Of a stretch of 64,000 bases of DNA, positions 7,216-14,892 are shown one piece after another. The DNA is from Halorubellus salinus (GTDB lineage: Archaea; Halobacteriota; Halobacteria; Halobacteriales; Natrialbaceae): contig NZ_JAJCVI010000002.1 of NCBI RefSeq assembly GCF_020567525.1, positions 1 through 64,000 on the forward strand, in the 5' to 3' direction. How positions within the stretch are numbered: the stretch's first letter is position 1; each line of letters begins with the position of its first letter. Both the position numbers and the translations under genes were made by a program. The notes beneath the pieces were generated by a model that was not told the DNA's origin, ran no database searches, and was given only the letters and a program-made list of their open reading frames with translations.

Positions 7216-7886
7216 ACGTCCATCTCCGCGACCTCGCCCTGCAGCCACTCGCGGAACCACTTCACGCGCTTCAGCCGCTGGTGCGCGATGGATTCGGCGG
7301 TGTCGGACTCGATGCGTTCGACGGCGTCCTCGCCGCGGTCGAGCACGCGTTCGACCATCTCCGCGCTATCCATGTGCGTCCGCGCCTCGTACCCCATCCG
7401 GAGGAGCATCAGTGCCGTCCCGTTCGCGCCGACCTTGTCGAGGATGTCCGCCTCGATGAGGCATTGGGTCTCCATCGGGAGGTCACCGAGTTCGTCCTGG
7501 TACGAGTGGAGTTCGATGCTCCGACAGACCTCGTCCACGAACGACGCCGGGAACGACCCGCGGGTCTCCAGGTACTCGCGAGCGACGCGCGCGCCCTCCT
7601 CGGCGTGCACGTCCTGGTCGGCGTCGAGTTTCGCGATGTCGTGGAACAGCGCCGCGACCTTCGTCACGTCCACGTCCGCGCCCTCCCGTTCCGCGATCTT
7701 CCCGGAGAGCTCGACGACGTTCAGGATGTGATTGTAGCGGTACTCCGCGGAGTGCCACGGATACCACCGCATCCGGCCGCCCTCCTCTTCGTTCTCGACG
7801 CTCGCCGCGAGGTAGTCGTACACGAACTGCTTCATGTCCGCGAACTCCTCGTCGGTGACGCGCCCTTCCTTTATTTCGACGCCCAC
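7188..7886 (-). CDS. HD-domain phosphohydrolase
   Basis: A 232-aa protein starting at GTG 7886 (MGVEIKEGRVTDEEF), with a GAGGTGGG ribosome site just upstream. The HD fold is visible in order: His in WHSAEYRYNHILNVV, the paired FHDIAKLD near residue 82, and later His and Asp ligands in SIELHSYQDE and EADILDKVG. HD proteins are metal-dependent phosphohydrolases acting on nucleotides or phosphate esters. This resembles the YfbR/YqeK-like single-domain class, with no clue to the substrate. It is flanked by divergent AlaX; its own 3' end is tandemly duplicated past the stop. Confidence 0.85.
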   Translation of the reverse strand: MGVEIKEGRVTDEEFADMKQFVYDYLAASVENEEEGGRMRWYPWHSAEYRYNHILNVVELSGKIAEREGADVDVTKVAALFHDIAKLDADQDVHAEEGARVAREYLETRGSFPASFVDEVCRSIELHSYQDELGDLPMETQCLIEADILDKVGANGTALMLLRMGYEARTHMDSAEMVERVLDRGEDAVERIESDTAESIAHQRLKRVKWFREWLQGEVAEMDVEEHDVDLR

Positions 7887-8014
7887 GCGTTCCCACCTCG
7901 AAGAAGAACCGCAATCGAACTGTGCTTGGTCATTGTTGTCTCTAAAAACGCCCGTTCAACTCTTAGGCGTTTCGACACCCCACACTTATCTTCCACGACG
8001 CCCTCCGAGCGACC

Positions 8015-8806
8015 GTGACCGAGCGACGTTACCTCGACGATTCGAGCGTCCGGGAGTTCGCGGCGACCGTGACCGACGTCCGCGGCGACCGCGTGGTGCT
8101 CGACGCGACGCAGTTCTATCCGACCGGCGGCGGGCAACCCCACGACACGGGCGTCCTCCGCACCGAGACCGACGAGTTCGACGTCGTCGACGTCCAGTTG
8201 ACCGACGAACTCGAACACCATCTCGATCTGGACCTGGACGGCGACGGTGCCGTGGACGCCGACGAGGCGCTCGACCTCGCCGTCGGCGACGACGTCGTCG
8301 GCGTGGTCGACGACGCGCGCCGGACCGCGCACTCGCGGTACCATACCGCCCAACACCTCCTCTCGGCGGTCCTCCTCGACGAGTTCGACGCGCGAACGAC
8401 CGGGAACCAGCTCTACGAGGACCGCGCCCGCTTGGACTGCGAGTACGACCGCTTCGACGACGACGACCTCGCAACCATCGAATCGCGACTCCGCGACCTC
8501 GTCGACGCGGACGAACCCGTCCGCTGGTACACGATGGACCGCGACACCGCCGAGCACGAGCTCGACACCGACCGGACGCGCATCGACCTGCTCCCCGACA
8601 GCATCACCGAACTCCGCATCGTCGAGATCGGCGGCGACGGGCCGCGCGGGCACTGCGAGCGCGTCGACGCGGCCAGCGACCCCATCGACCGGACGGCGTG
8701 CGCCGGCACGCACGTCACCGGGACCGGCGACGTCGGCGCGGTGACCGTGACGGGCCGCGAGACCGCCGGGAAGGGCGAGGAACGCGTCCGGTTCGAACTC
8801 GACTGA
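8015..8806 (+). CDS. AlaX-type alanyl-tRNA editing protein
   Basis: A 263-aa protein with GTG start 8015 (MTERRYLDDSSVREF); a TATA-like CTTATC lies about 26 nt before it, fitting a leaderless message. It has the AlaRS editing-domain zinc ligands in order: HTAQHLL (HxxxH, about residue 110) and CAGTH (about residue 230), plus the N-terminal GGGQPHDTG. AlaX proteins deacylate Ser or Gly wrongly attached to tRNA-Ala in the cytoplasm. The length fits the longer AlaX class. It is divergent from the HD gene, with a 128-bp shared promoter region. Confidence 0.9.
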   Translation: MTERRYLDDSSVREFAATVTDVRGDRVVLDATQFYPTGGGQPHDTGVLRTETDEFDVVDVQLTDELEHHLDLDLDGDGAVDADEALDLAVGDDVVGVVDDARRTAHSRYHTAQHLLSAVLLDEFDARTTGNQLYEDRARLDCEYDRFDDDDLATIESRLRDLVDADEPVRWYTMDRDTAEHELDTDRTRIDLLPDSITELRIVEIGGDGPRGHCERVDAASDPIDRTACAGTHVTGTGDVGAVTVTGRETAGKGEERVRFELD

Positions 8807-8896
8807 GCGAGCACTCACGACGGCGCCCGGACGCTCCCTCGTGCGGCCAGCTCGCACATCCGAACGTTTTCACGGTCCCAGGGTGCACGCCAGCGT

Positions 8897-9973
8897 ATGG
8901 ACATCAAGGACGTCCTCCCGCGGGACGCCATCCCGAGCGTGGACGACCCGACGTACGAACCGGTGAGCGAGTACGCTGGCGACCCCGGGGACGAGGTGGT
9001 CGTCGTCGACACCGTCGCGTCGCCGACGCGACGAGCAGACGGAACCGCGAGCGGCGGTTCCGTCGACGGCGACCCGGCGCGCGCGTTCCCCATCCGCTAC
9101 CTGCACTACCACGAGATCTGTAACGCGGTCGTCGGCGACGACCCGGTTGCGGTGACGTGGTGTCCGCTCTGCGGGAGCGCGGTCGTCTACGACCGTCGTG
9201 TCGGCGAAGCCGCCACGGGCTCCCGCTCGCATCGCTCGCGGGAACGACGCGTCGACAGCGACGACGGGGAGCGCGTGCTCGAGTTCGGCGTGAGCGGGAA
9301 GCTCGCGGACGACGACCTCGTGATGTACGACCGCGAGACCGAGAGCGAGTGGAAGCAGTCCACGGGGACCGCCATCGCCGGGCCGCTCGAAGGCACGGCC
9401 CTCGAGGTACTCCCGGCGGCGATGACGACCGTCGGTGCGTTCCGCGACGCGAACCCGGACGGCGAGGTGCTCGCCGCGCCGGGTGGCGAGAGCGAAGCGG
9501 CGAGCGACACGGACGACCCGGCGCCCGTCGACTACGACGAAGCGCCCTACGAGTCGTACTTCGAGATGGACGGGTTCGGGCTGGGCGCGCACCGCGGGAC
9601 CGGCGACGAACGCGAGTGGGACCGCGACGACATCGCGCCGAAGGAGGTCGTCCTCGGCGTGGAACGCGACGGCGACGCGCTCGGGTTCCCGCTCGACCGA
9701 CTGGCGGCGAACGGGAGCGTCGCGCACGCGACCGTCGGCGACGTCGACGTGGTCGCGTTCGCGACGAGCGACGGCGTGCACGCCTACGAGAACCCCGGGT
9801 TCGCGTTCGAACGCACCGTCGAACCCGACACGTACGTCGCCGACGACGCCCGCTGGACGGGCGCGACCGGCGCGAGCGACGACGGCCGGACGCTCGAACG
9901 CCTCCCGGCTCGGCGCCTGTTCGCGTTCGCGTGGCAGGACGACCACGGGCCCGACGCCTTCTGGACGCCGTAA
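8897..9973 (+). CDS. DUF3179 domain protein
   Basis: A 358-aa protein starting MDIKDVLPRDAIPSVDDP. It matches DUF3179 at PVAVTWCPLCGSAVVYDR (about residues 81-98), followed by the strand with YDRETESEWKQSTG. Cys of WCPLCGS are conserved in the family. No signal peptide is seen. Insertions rich in Ser, Gly and Arg (about 50-60 and 105-125) separate conserved blocks, as often happens in haloarchaeal versions. The biochemical role is unknown; homologs occur beside oxidoreductases and as secreted forms in bacteria. Confidence 0.8.
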   Translation: MDIKDVLPRDAIPSVDDPTYEPVSEYAGDPGDEVVVVDTVASPTRRADGTASGGSVDGDPARAFPIRYLHYHEICNAVVGDDPVAVTWCPLCGSAVVYDRRVGEAATGSRSHRSRERRVDSDDGERVLEFGVSGKLADDDLVMYDRETESEWKQSTGTAIAGPLEGTALEVLPAAMTTVGAFRDANPDGEVLAAPGGESEAASDTDDPAPVDYDEAPYESYFEMDGFGLGAHRGTGDEREWDRDDIAPKEVVLGVERDGDALGFPLDRLAANGSVAHATVGDVDVVAFATSDGVHAYENPGFAFERTVEPDTYVADDARWTGATGASDDGRTLERLPARRLFAFAWQDDHGPDAFWTP

Positions 9974-10097
9974 CCCGGGTCGCACGCAGCGGTCCTGTTC
10001 CGTCGATTGTGGCCCTGCTCGTCGCCGTCGTCCACGCACCCGCGAGAAAGATTCGCTCGAATCGTCGGCCTCGGTCGTCGACGCGACCGCCCGGACG

Positions 10098-10277
10098 TCA
10101 GTCGTCGTCGCTGCCCTTCATCTGGGACAGCTGGTCCACGAGCTCCTCGTTGGAGAGCTCGGACTCGAAGGAGACGTCGCCGTCGTGCTCGGACTCGTGC
10201 ACGTTCACCGCGTCGTCGTCGTCGAAGTCTGTGTCGTCGTCCTTCTGTTCGGACTCGTCGTAGCTACCAAAACCCAT
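10098..10277 (-). CDS. DUF5786-like small acidic haloarchaeal protein
   Basis: A 59-aa, strongly acidic protein beginning MGFGSYDESEQKDDD, the hallmark of a conserved small haloarchaeal family. The C-terminus ends LSNEELVDQLSQMKGSDDD, a short amphipathic helix. The open frame extends further upstream, but this ATG is chosen because the family begins here. The role is unknown. It is a single gene with a GC-rich gap of 147 bp to the divergent zinc-ribbon gene. Confidence 0.75.
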   Translation of the reverse strand: MGFGSYDESEQKDDDTDFDDDDAVNVHESEHDGDVSFESELSNEELVDQLSQMKGSDDD

Positions 10278-10424
10278 ACCAGCAACGTGGGGGAGGCCGC
10301 GGGAAAAGCACCCCGGTATCGTCGCCACCACGACACGCGCTCACGACCCACCCGTGACGCGCTCGCACCACCACGCATCCCCCGGGAACGCAGGACGTAT
10401 TCGCCACCACCCCCTAGTCGGCGC

Positions 10425-10922
10425 ATGGACGAGTGGGTCTGCCGGACGTGCGGTGCAACCTACCACGAGGAGACGACGCCGTGCCTGCAGTGCGCGAGCG
10501 AAGACGTCCGCCACGTCGACGACGACGACGGCGAGGACTACAGCATCGACGCGGTCGCCTTCCGCTGCCCGAACTGCGGGAAGACCGTCCCGAAGCACAC
10601 GCCGCCGTGTGACCGCTGCGGGAACATGCAGCTAGAGACCGTTCGCGGCGACGACGTCGACGACAGCGAGAACGCACTCCCCGACAGCTGGTTCGACCCA
10701 CAGGGCCCGCTCTACGGCGCCCGCCGGACGCTCTGGACGCTCGCGACGTACACGCTCGGCGCGAGCGCCGTCGCCGCGTTCTTCGCGTTCGCCGGCGGTG
10801 GGAACGCCGCCACGTTCGGCGGCGGCCTCCTCCGGCTGACGCTCGCGCTCTTCGCGCTCGAGGTCCTCCTCATCGCCAGCTCCATCGCGTACGACCACGT
10901 CGCCAGCGTCGACGACACCTGA
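10425..10922 (+). CDS. Double zinc-ribbon membrane protein
   Basis: A 165-aa protein starting MDEWVCRTCGATYHEE. Two rubredoxin-like zinc knuckles are visible: CRTCG with CLQC (residues 6-29) and CPNCG with CDRCG (about residues 46-66). Two hydrophobic helices follow (about residues 105-130 and 135-157), so the zinc domain probably faces the cytoplasm from a membrane anchor. A TATA-like element is not obvious. Function is unknown; such proteins are common in haloarchaea. The neighbouring genes are regulatory (HalOD1, bat-like), but no operon is formed. Confidence 0.75.
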   Translation: MDEWVCRTCGATYHEETTPCLQCASEDVRHVDDDDGEDYSIDAVAFRCPNCGKTVPKHTPPCDRCGNMQLETVRGDDVDDSENALPDSWFDPQGPLYGARRTLWTLATYTLGASAVAAFFAFAGGGNAATFGGGLLRLTLALFALEVLLIASSIAYDHVASVDDT

Positions 10923-10944
10923 CCACGACACCCGAGAAACGCCG

Positions 10945-11289
10945 TTACGTCCCGCTCTCCACGCCGCCCTCTCGAACGGTCACGCTACCGTCACCGTCGA
11001 CGAACACCGTACAGCCGGCGTACGCGAACGAGAGCGTCCCGGTTCGCGTCCCGGAGAGCCCGTCGGGCTCCGCGAACAACGCGTCCAGTGCGTCCGGGTC
11101 CACCGACTCGTACAGCGGCGGCAACTCGAGCGAGTCCACGTTCAGGAGCGACGCCACCGTCCGCAGTACCCGCTGGGACGGCGGTACGTCGCCACCCCCA
11201 CCACCTCCCGATGACGCCACACCGAGCAGCCGTTCCGCGTCGTCGCCGTTCGGGGCAGCGGTCGCGTCCGGTCGTTCACCAGAATGCAT
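10945..11289 (-). CDS. HalOD1 output-domain protein
   Basis: A 114-aa protein whose C-terminal two thirds match the HalOD1 halobacterial output domain: VLRTVASLLNVDSLELPPLYESVDPDALDALF followed by a closing strand pair (LSFAYAGCTVFVDGDGSVTV). Here it stands alone with a Gly-rich N-terminal stretch at residues 26-33. HalOD1 domains occur downstream of receiver or PAS domains and are thought to pass on signals. The next gene on the same strand is a bat-type HTH regulator, so a sensory role is plausible. Confidence 0.8.
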   Translation of the reverse strand: MHSGERPDATAAPNGDDAERLLGVASSGGGGGGDVPPSQRVLRTVASLLNVDSLELPPLYESVDPDALDALFAEPDGLSGTRTGTLSFAYAGCTVFVDGDGSVTVREGGVESGT

Positions 11290-11347
11290 CTATGCGATAC
11301 GTTAGGACCACCGGGGGTTGACCGTTCGTTCTTCAAGTGAAACGCGT

Positions 11348-11998
11348 TCAAGTACCGTCGACGAGCGTGTTCGAGAGCAGCGTCGCCGTTCCGCGCCGCA
11401 GCCGCGACCCCACCGACTGCCCGGTGATACCGAGCTCCGCACCCAGGTCGCTCAGGGACGTCCTCGCCGGCGAGTCGTAGTAACCACGCTCGTACGCCAA
11501 CACGAGCGCCTCGCGCTGGGGTGCCGTGACGCCGAACTCGCCACCGGACGCCGACGCCAACCGCTGCACGCGCTGGAGCGACGCCGGGATGCCCTCGGCC
11601 TCGCAGTTGTCGCGGAACGCCCGCAGCCGGTCCGCGTTCGCCGCCCGCAACTCGAACACCCACCCGTCCGCAGTCCCCGAAGCCGACACCACCGTCACGT
11701 CCGCCGCCGCGATCGCCTGCATGAGCCCCAGGTGCCCCGGGTGCCACTCCGCCTCGAACAGCCCGCGGTCCGCGAACCGCTCGAGGACCGACACCGACCG
11801 CAGCTCCGCGAGCGACGCCAACCGCTCCCGGATTACGTCCACTTCCTCGCCGGCAACGTGTATCCAGAAGAACGGCATCACCGTGTCGCCCACCGGCACC
11901 AAGCGGTCCAGTTCGAGCGTCGCCGCCGGCGCCACCTCGAACGTCGCACCGAGCGGGAACGCGTCCGCCTCGAGCGTGAACTCCGCGATGGAAGCCAT
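11348..11998 (-). CDS. Bat-like helix-turn-helix regulator
   Basis: A 216-aa protein starting MASIAEFTLEADAFPLG. The N-terminal ~150 residues form the bacterioopsin-activator-type effector domain seen in haloarchaea (PFFWIHVAG, WHPGHLGLMQAI). The last ~60 residues are an HTH_10 domain: TAPQREALVLAYERGYYDSPARTSLSDLGAELGITGQSVGSRL. Such proteins regulate transcription in response to unknown signals, often paired with HalOD1 proteins or histidine kinases. Here the HalOD1 gene lies 58 bp downstream on the same strand, which supports a joint transcription unit. Confidence 0.88.
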   Translation of the reverse strand: MASIAEFTLEADAFPLGATFEVAPAATLELDRLVPVGDTVMPFFWIHVAGEEVDVIRERLASLAELRSVSVLERFADRGLFEAEWHPGHLGLMQAIAAADVTVVSASGTADGWVFELRAANADRLRAFRDNCEAEGIPASLQRVQRLASASGGEFGVTAPQREALVLAYERGYYDSPARTSLSDLGAELGITGQSVGSRLRRGTATLLSNTLVDGT

Positions 11999-12076
11999 GT
12001 CACACGTTTACGCCGCCCGCCGCCTAAACGCACCGCTGACGGGCGGCGAGAATCGAGAACCGCGAGTCGACCCGCC

Positions 12077-12349
12077 TCAGGTCGATACCGTATCGCACTG
12101 CCAGCCGGGGTCGCATCCCGTCTCCTGGAGGAGCTCGGACCGGCACGCCGGACAGATGTCCGGTTCCTCGCTCTCCGTTCGCGGAACGTACACCGCGCCG
12201 CCGCACTCCCCGCACGCGTCCGCTACCACTGTCACGCAGTCCGTACAGACGTTGAAGTCGTCGACCGTGAGATCACGCAGCCCTTCGAGTTGTTTGTCCA
12301 ACAGGTACTCGTCGATGGTCGCCTGACAGTTCTGGCACGATTGGAACAC
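12077..12349 (-). CDS. Four-knuckle zinc-binding protein
   Basis: A 90-aa protein taken from GTG 12349 (VFQSCQNCQATIDEYL). Four CxxC knuckles (SCQNC, NVCTDC, ACGECG, ICPAC) predict two zinc sites, spread over residues 4-70. The frame stays open upstream to 12472, but the extra residues (basic and Trp/Val-rich) are unlike the acidic protein and come from a C-rich gap, so a late start is preferred. No family name is recognised. It may be a regulatory zinc ribbon; there is no operon partner. Confidence 0.6.
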   Translation of the reverse strand: MFQSCQNCQATIDEYLLDKQLEGLRDLTVDDFNVCTDCVTVVADACGECGGAVYVPRTESEEPDICPACRSELLQETGCDPGWQCDTVST

Positions 12350-12521
12350 GGTACACCACAACGCATGACACACCCCCGTATAGGCCTTCCGGCCACGGCA
12401 GAACCACCCCACAGCACCAACCCCCAACCGATTCCACACCCCACCAACCCGCCGAACCAGAACCAGACGCACTCACTCACTCACTCACGCTCCTCCCAAC
12501 CTCCAGAAAACCCCGAACCCC

Positions 12522-12817
12522 AACCACGGTCCCAGCACGACGCCCCCTGCCCCGAATCGCACCATGGACGACTCGACTCCACACGTTCGTTCACAACAGG
12601 ATAGTCCCCGGCGGATATCGAACCACGGTCCCAGCACGACGCCCCCTGCCCCGAATCGCACCATGGACGACTCGACTCCACACGTTCGTTCACAACAGGA
12701 TAGTCCCCGGCGGATATCGAACCACGGTCGCAGCAAACTGCTCCCTGGTTCGAATCCACCCGGTGGACGACCTGCTGCTCACGTTCGTTCGCAGCAGGAT
12801 AGTCCCGGGCGGATTCG
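12522..12817. repeat. Three ~99-bp tandem copies of the tRNA-Gln 3' end and flank
   Basis: Units begin at 12522, 12621 and 12720, with spacings of 99, 99 and 98 bp to the true tRNA copy. Units 1 and 2 are nearly identical, and each ends with a sequence close to the tRNA-Gln T arm and acceptor 3' strand (minus-strand GGTTCGATATCCGCC then GGGGACTATCCTG). Unit 3 has diverged and joins the real tRNA. The copies lie only on the 3' side of the tRNA. They look like stacked attachment-site remnants or a slipped tandem duplication. Short open frames through them are incidental. Confidence 0.85.
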
Positions 12818-12872
12818 AACCGCCGTCAATGGCTCCAAAGGCCATTATGATTGGCCACTACACCACGGGACT
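12800..12872 (-). tRNA. tRNA-Gln (anticodon TTG)
   Basis: On the minus strand the acceptor strands AGTCCCG and CGGGACT pair. A D arm (GTGTAGTGGCCAATC) follows. The anticodon stem ATGGC/GCCAT holds the loop CTTTGGA, giving anticodon TTG, and the T arm is GGCGGTTCGAATCCGCC. The discriminator base is A; CCA is not encoded. No intron is seen. Its 3' end is repeated in tandem further along the minus strand. Confidence 0.95.
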
Positions 12873-12919
12873 GCAGTCGGACGTTCCGCGTGGACCGTAA
12901 AGAGGGTTACCTTCCGTCG

Positions 12920-14062
12920 CTACTGCTGGAGGTGGTCGCCGATGGTGTTCCGGAGGATCTCGCTCGTCCCCTCGTAGATCTCGTTGAGCTTCGCGTCCCG
13001 GTAGAAGCGCTCGGCGGGGAAGTCCTTCGTGTACCCGTAGCCGCCGTGGATCTGGATGCCTTCGTTCGCGACCTCGCGGCTGATCTCGCTCCCGTAGAGC
13101 TTCGCCTGCGCGGCGTCCTTGATGTAGTCCTCGCCGCGAATCTTCTTGTCCGCGGCCTTGTGCATGAGCATCTTCGCGGCCTGGACCTTCGTGTCCATGT
13201 CCGCGAGCTTGTGCTTGATGCTCTGGAACTCGCCAATGGGCTGCTCGAACTGCTCGCGTTCCTGCGCATAGTCGAGCGCCTCGTCGAGTGCGGCACGAGC
13301 GATACCGACCGAGCGCGCGGCGATCGTGATGCGGCCGCCGTTCAGGGTCTTCAGTGCCTGCACGAACCCGCGGCCTTCCTCGCCGATGAGGCGGTCCTCG
13401 GGAACGTAGCAGCCGTCGAAGCGGAGTTCCGCGGTCGGACAGCCCTTGTCACCGAGCTTGTCCTCCGTGCCTTCGACGATGAACCCGTCGTCCTCCTCGG
13501 GGCGCACGACGAAGCTCGAGATGCCCTTGTTGCCGGCGTCCGGGTCGGTCTTCGCGAACACCGTGATGGTGTCCGCGACCGAGCCGTTCGATATCCAGAG
13601 CTTCCCGCCGTCGATGACGTACCCGTCACCGTCCTTCTCCGCGGTCGTGTCCATCGCGGGAACGTCGCTCCCGGCCTGCGGTTCGCTGAGCGCGAACGCG
13701 CCGATGTCGTCGCCCTCCGCGAGCGGCGTCAGGTACTCCTCCTTCTGGGCTTCGTCGCCGAACTCGTAGAGCATGTTCCCGGCGAGACTGATGTGCGCGG
13801 CGACGACCGTCCCGAGGCCACCGCTCCCTCGCGAGATCTCCTCGATACCGATCGCGTAACTGTGGTAGTCGAGGCCAGCACCACCGTACTCCTCGGGGAA
13901 CGGCATCCCCATCAGGCCGAGGTCGCCCATCTCGTCGACGAGCTCGCGCGGGAACTCGTCGGTCTCGTCGATCTCGGCGGCCTGGGGCACGACCTCCTCG
14001 TCGACGAACTCCGAGACCATGTCCCGGATCTGTTTCTGTTCCGCGGAGAGACTGAAGTCCAT
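12920..14062 (-). CDS. Acyl-CoA dehydrogenase
   Basis: A 380-aa protein of the usual family length, starting MDFSLSAEQKQIRDMVSEF. The N-terminal helical domain, the beta domain with FAD-binding FALSEPQAGSD and KLWISNGSVAD, and the C-terminal helical domain are all complete. The general base Glu lies in LNEIYEGTSEIL (about residue 364). It oxidises acyl-CoA to enoyl-CoA, passing electrons to an electron-transfer flavoprotein. The chain-length preference cannot be judged. It stands alone after tRNA-Gln, with a short leader. Confidence 0.93.
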   Translation of the reverse strand: MDFSLSAEQKQIRDMVSEFVDEEVVPQAAEIDETDEFPRELVDEMGDLGLMGMPFPEEYGGAGLDYHSYAIGIEEISRGSGGLGTVVAAHISLAGNMLYEFGDEAQKEEYLTPLAEGDDIGAFALSEPQAGSDVPAMDTTAEKDGDGYVIDGGKLWISNGSVADTITVFAKTDPDAGNKGISSFVVRPEEDDGFIVEGTEDKLGDKGCPTAELRFDGCYVPEDRLIGEEGRGFVQALKTLNGGRITIAARSVGIARAALDEALDYAQEREQFEQPIGEFQSIKHKLADMDTKVQAAKMLMHKAADKKIRGEDYIKDAAQAKLYGSEISREVANEGIQIHGGYGYTKDFPAERFYRDAKLNEIYEGTSEILRNTIGDHLQQ

Positions 14063-14238
14063 ACGCGAACGGAAGGAGGGGCGTTCCTTTACTTTTCCCT
14101 TCGCGGAGCGCGGAACGCGCGTTCGCCGGACCCGCAGGCGGGAGTCGGTCTCACGGCGGACGCGACGGCGTGCGGGTCACTCGGGGACGTGCCACGCGTG
14201 GGACAACTTCTATTGTCGCCGACAGCGTAGGGACTGGC

Positions 14239-14859
14239 ATGTACGTCCGGGACGCGAAGAACAGGGACGAGGTCTGGTTGCTCGACCGCATCGAGGAGAT
14301 GGGGCTCGACGACACGGCGTTCCGGTCGCGCGATTACGTCATCGCGGTCGACGAGGGCTCGAACGCGAAGGCGGGGTTCGGTCGCATCCGCGTGCACAAG
14401 GCCGAGGAGCGCGAGCGCACGCAGAGCGGGCGGACCGACCGGGCGCCCGAGGACGTCTGCGAGATGACGAGCATCGGCGTGCTCGACGGGTGGCGCGAGC
14501 AGGGCGTGGGCGCGCACGTCGTGGAGCGCCTCGTGGAGTACGCGAGCGACGAAGGGTTCGACGTGGTGTACGCGTTGACGGACGAGGCGACGTATCTCGC
14601 GCAGTTCGGGTTCGAGACGATGTCCGCCGACGAGTTACCGGCGGCGCTCGCGGAGCGCCTGGAGGAGAAGCGCGAGGCGGTGGCGCCGGATGCGACGCCG
14701 ATGCGACTCGCGGTCGAGTCGTTCTCGGTGCCGCCGCGGTTCCGCGAGCGGTTCAAGACCGCGAACGAGGACGAGGAGCCGCCGGACGCGGAGGATTCCG
14801 CGGAGGACTTCGGCATCGACGAGGAGACGGCGACGTACAAGTACGACACGGGCCGCTAG
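14239..14859 (+). CDS. GNAT-family N-acetyltransferase
   Basis: A 206-aa protein starting MYVRDAKNRDEVWLLDRIEE. The acetyl-CoA loop is visible as GWREQGVGAHVVERLVEYA, preceded by the beta-4 strand MTSIGVLD, and the C-terminal FGF motif (QFGFETMSADELP). This is a GNAT domain over about residues 5-150. The remaining ~55 residues are an acidic tail. The substrate (amine, protein or small molecule) is unknown. It converges with the photolyase gene, 33 bp from its stop. Confidence 0.85.
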   Translation: MYVRDAKNRDEVWLLDRIEEMGLDDTAFRSRDYVIAVDEGSNAKAGFGRIRVHKAEERERTQSGRTDRAPEDVCEMTSIGVLDGWREQGVGAHVVERLVEYASDEGFDVVYALTDEATYLAQFGFETMSADELPAALAERLEEKREAVAPDATPMRLAVESFSVPPRFRERFKTANEDEEPPDAEDSAEDFGIDEETATYKYDTGR

Positions 14860-14892
14860 CGTCCGCTTCTCGCGTCTTCGCCTGCGAGAGGG

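Noticed and set aside
12481-12759. Minus-strand frames of 83-92 codons in the tRNA-Gln repeat array
   Set aside because: They arise from repeat units that copy a tRNA 3' end; no family and no start signal.
12740-12765. Second tRNA suggested by a plus-strand GGTTCGAATCC
   Set aside because: No acceptor or anticodon arms surround it; it is part of the diverged repeat unit.
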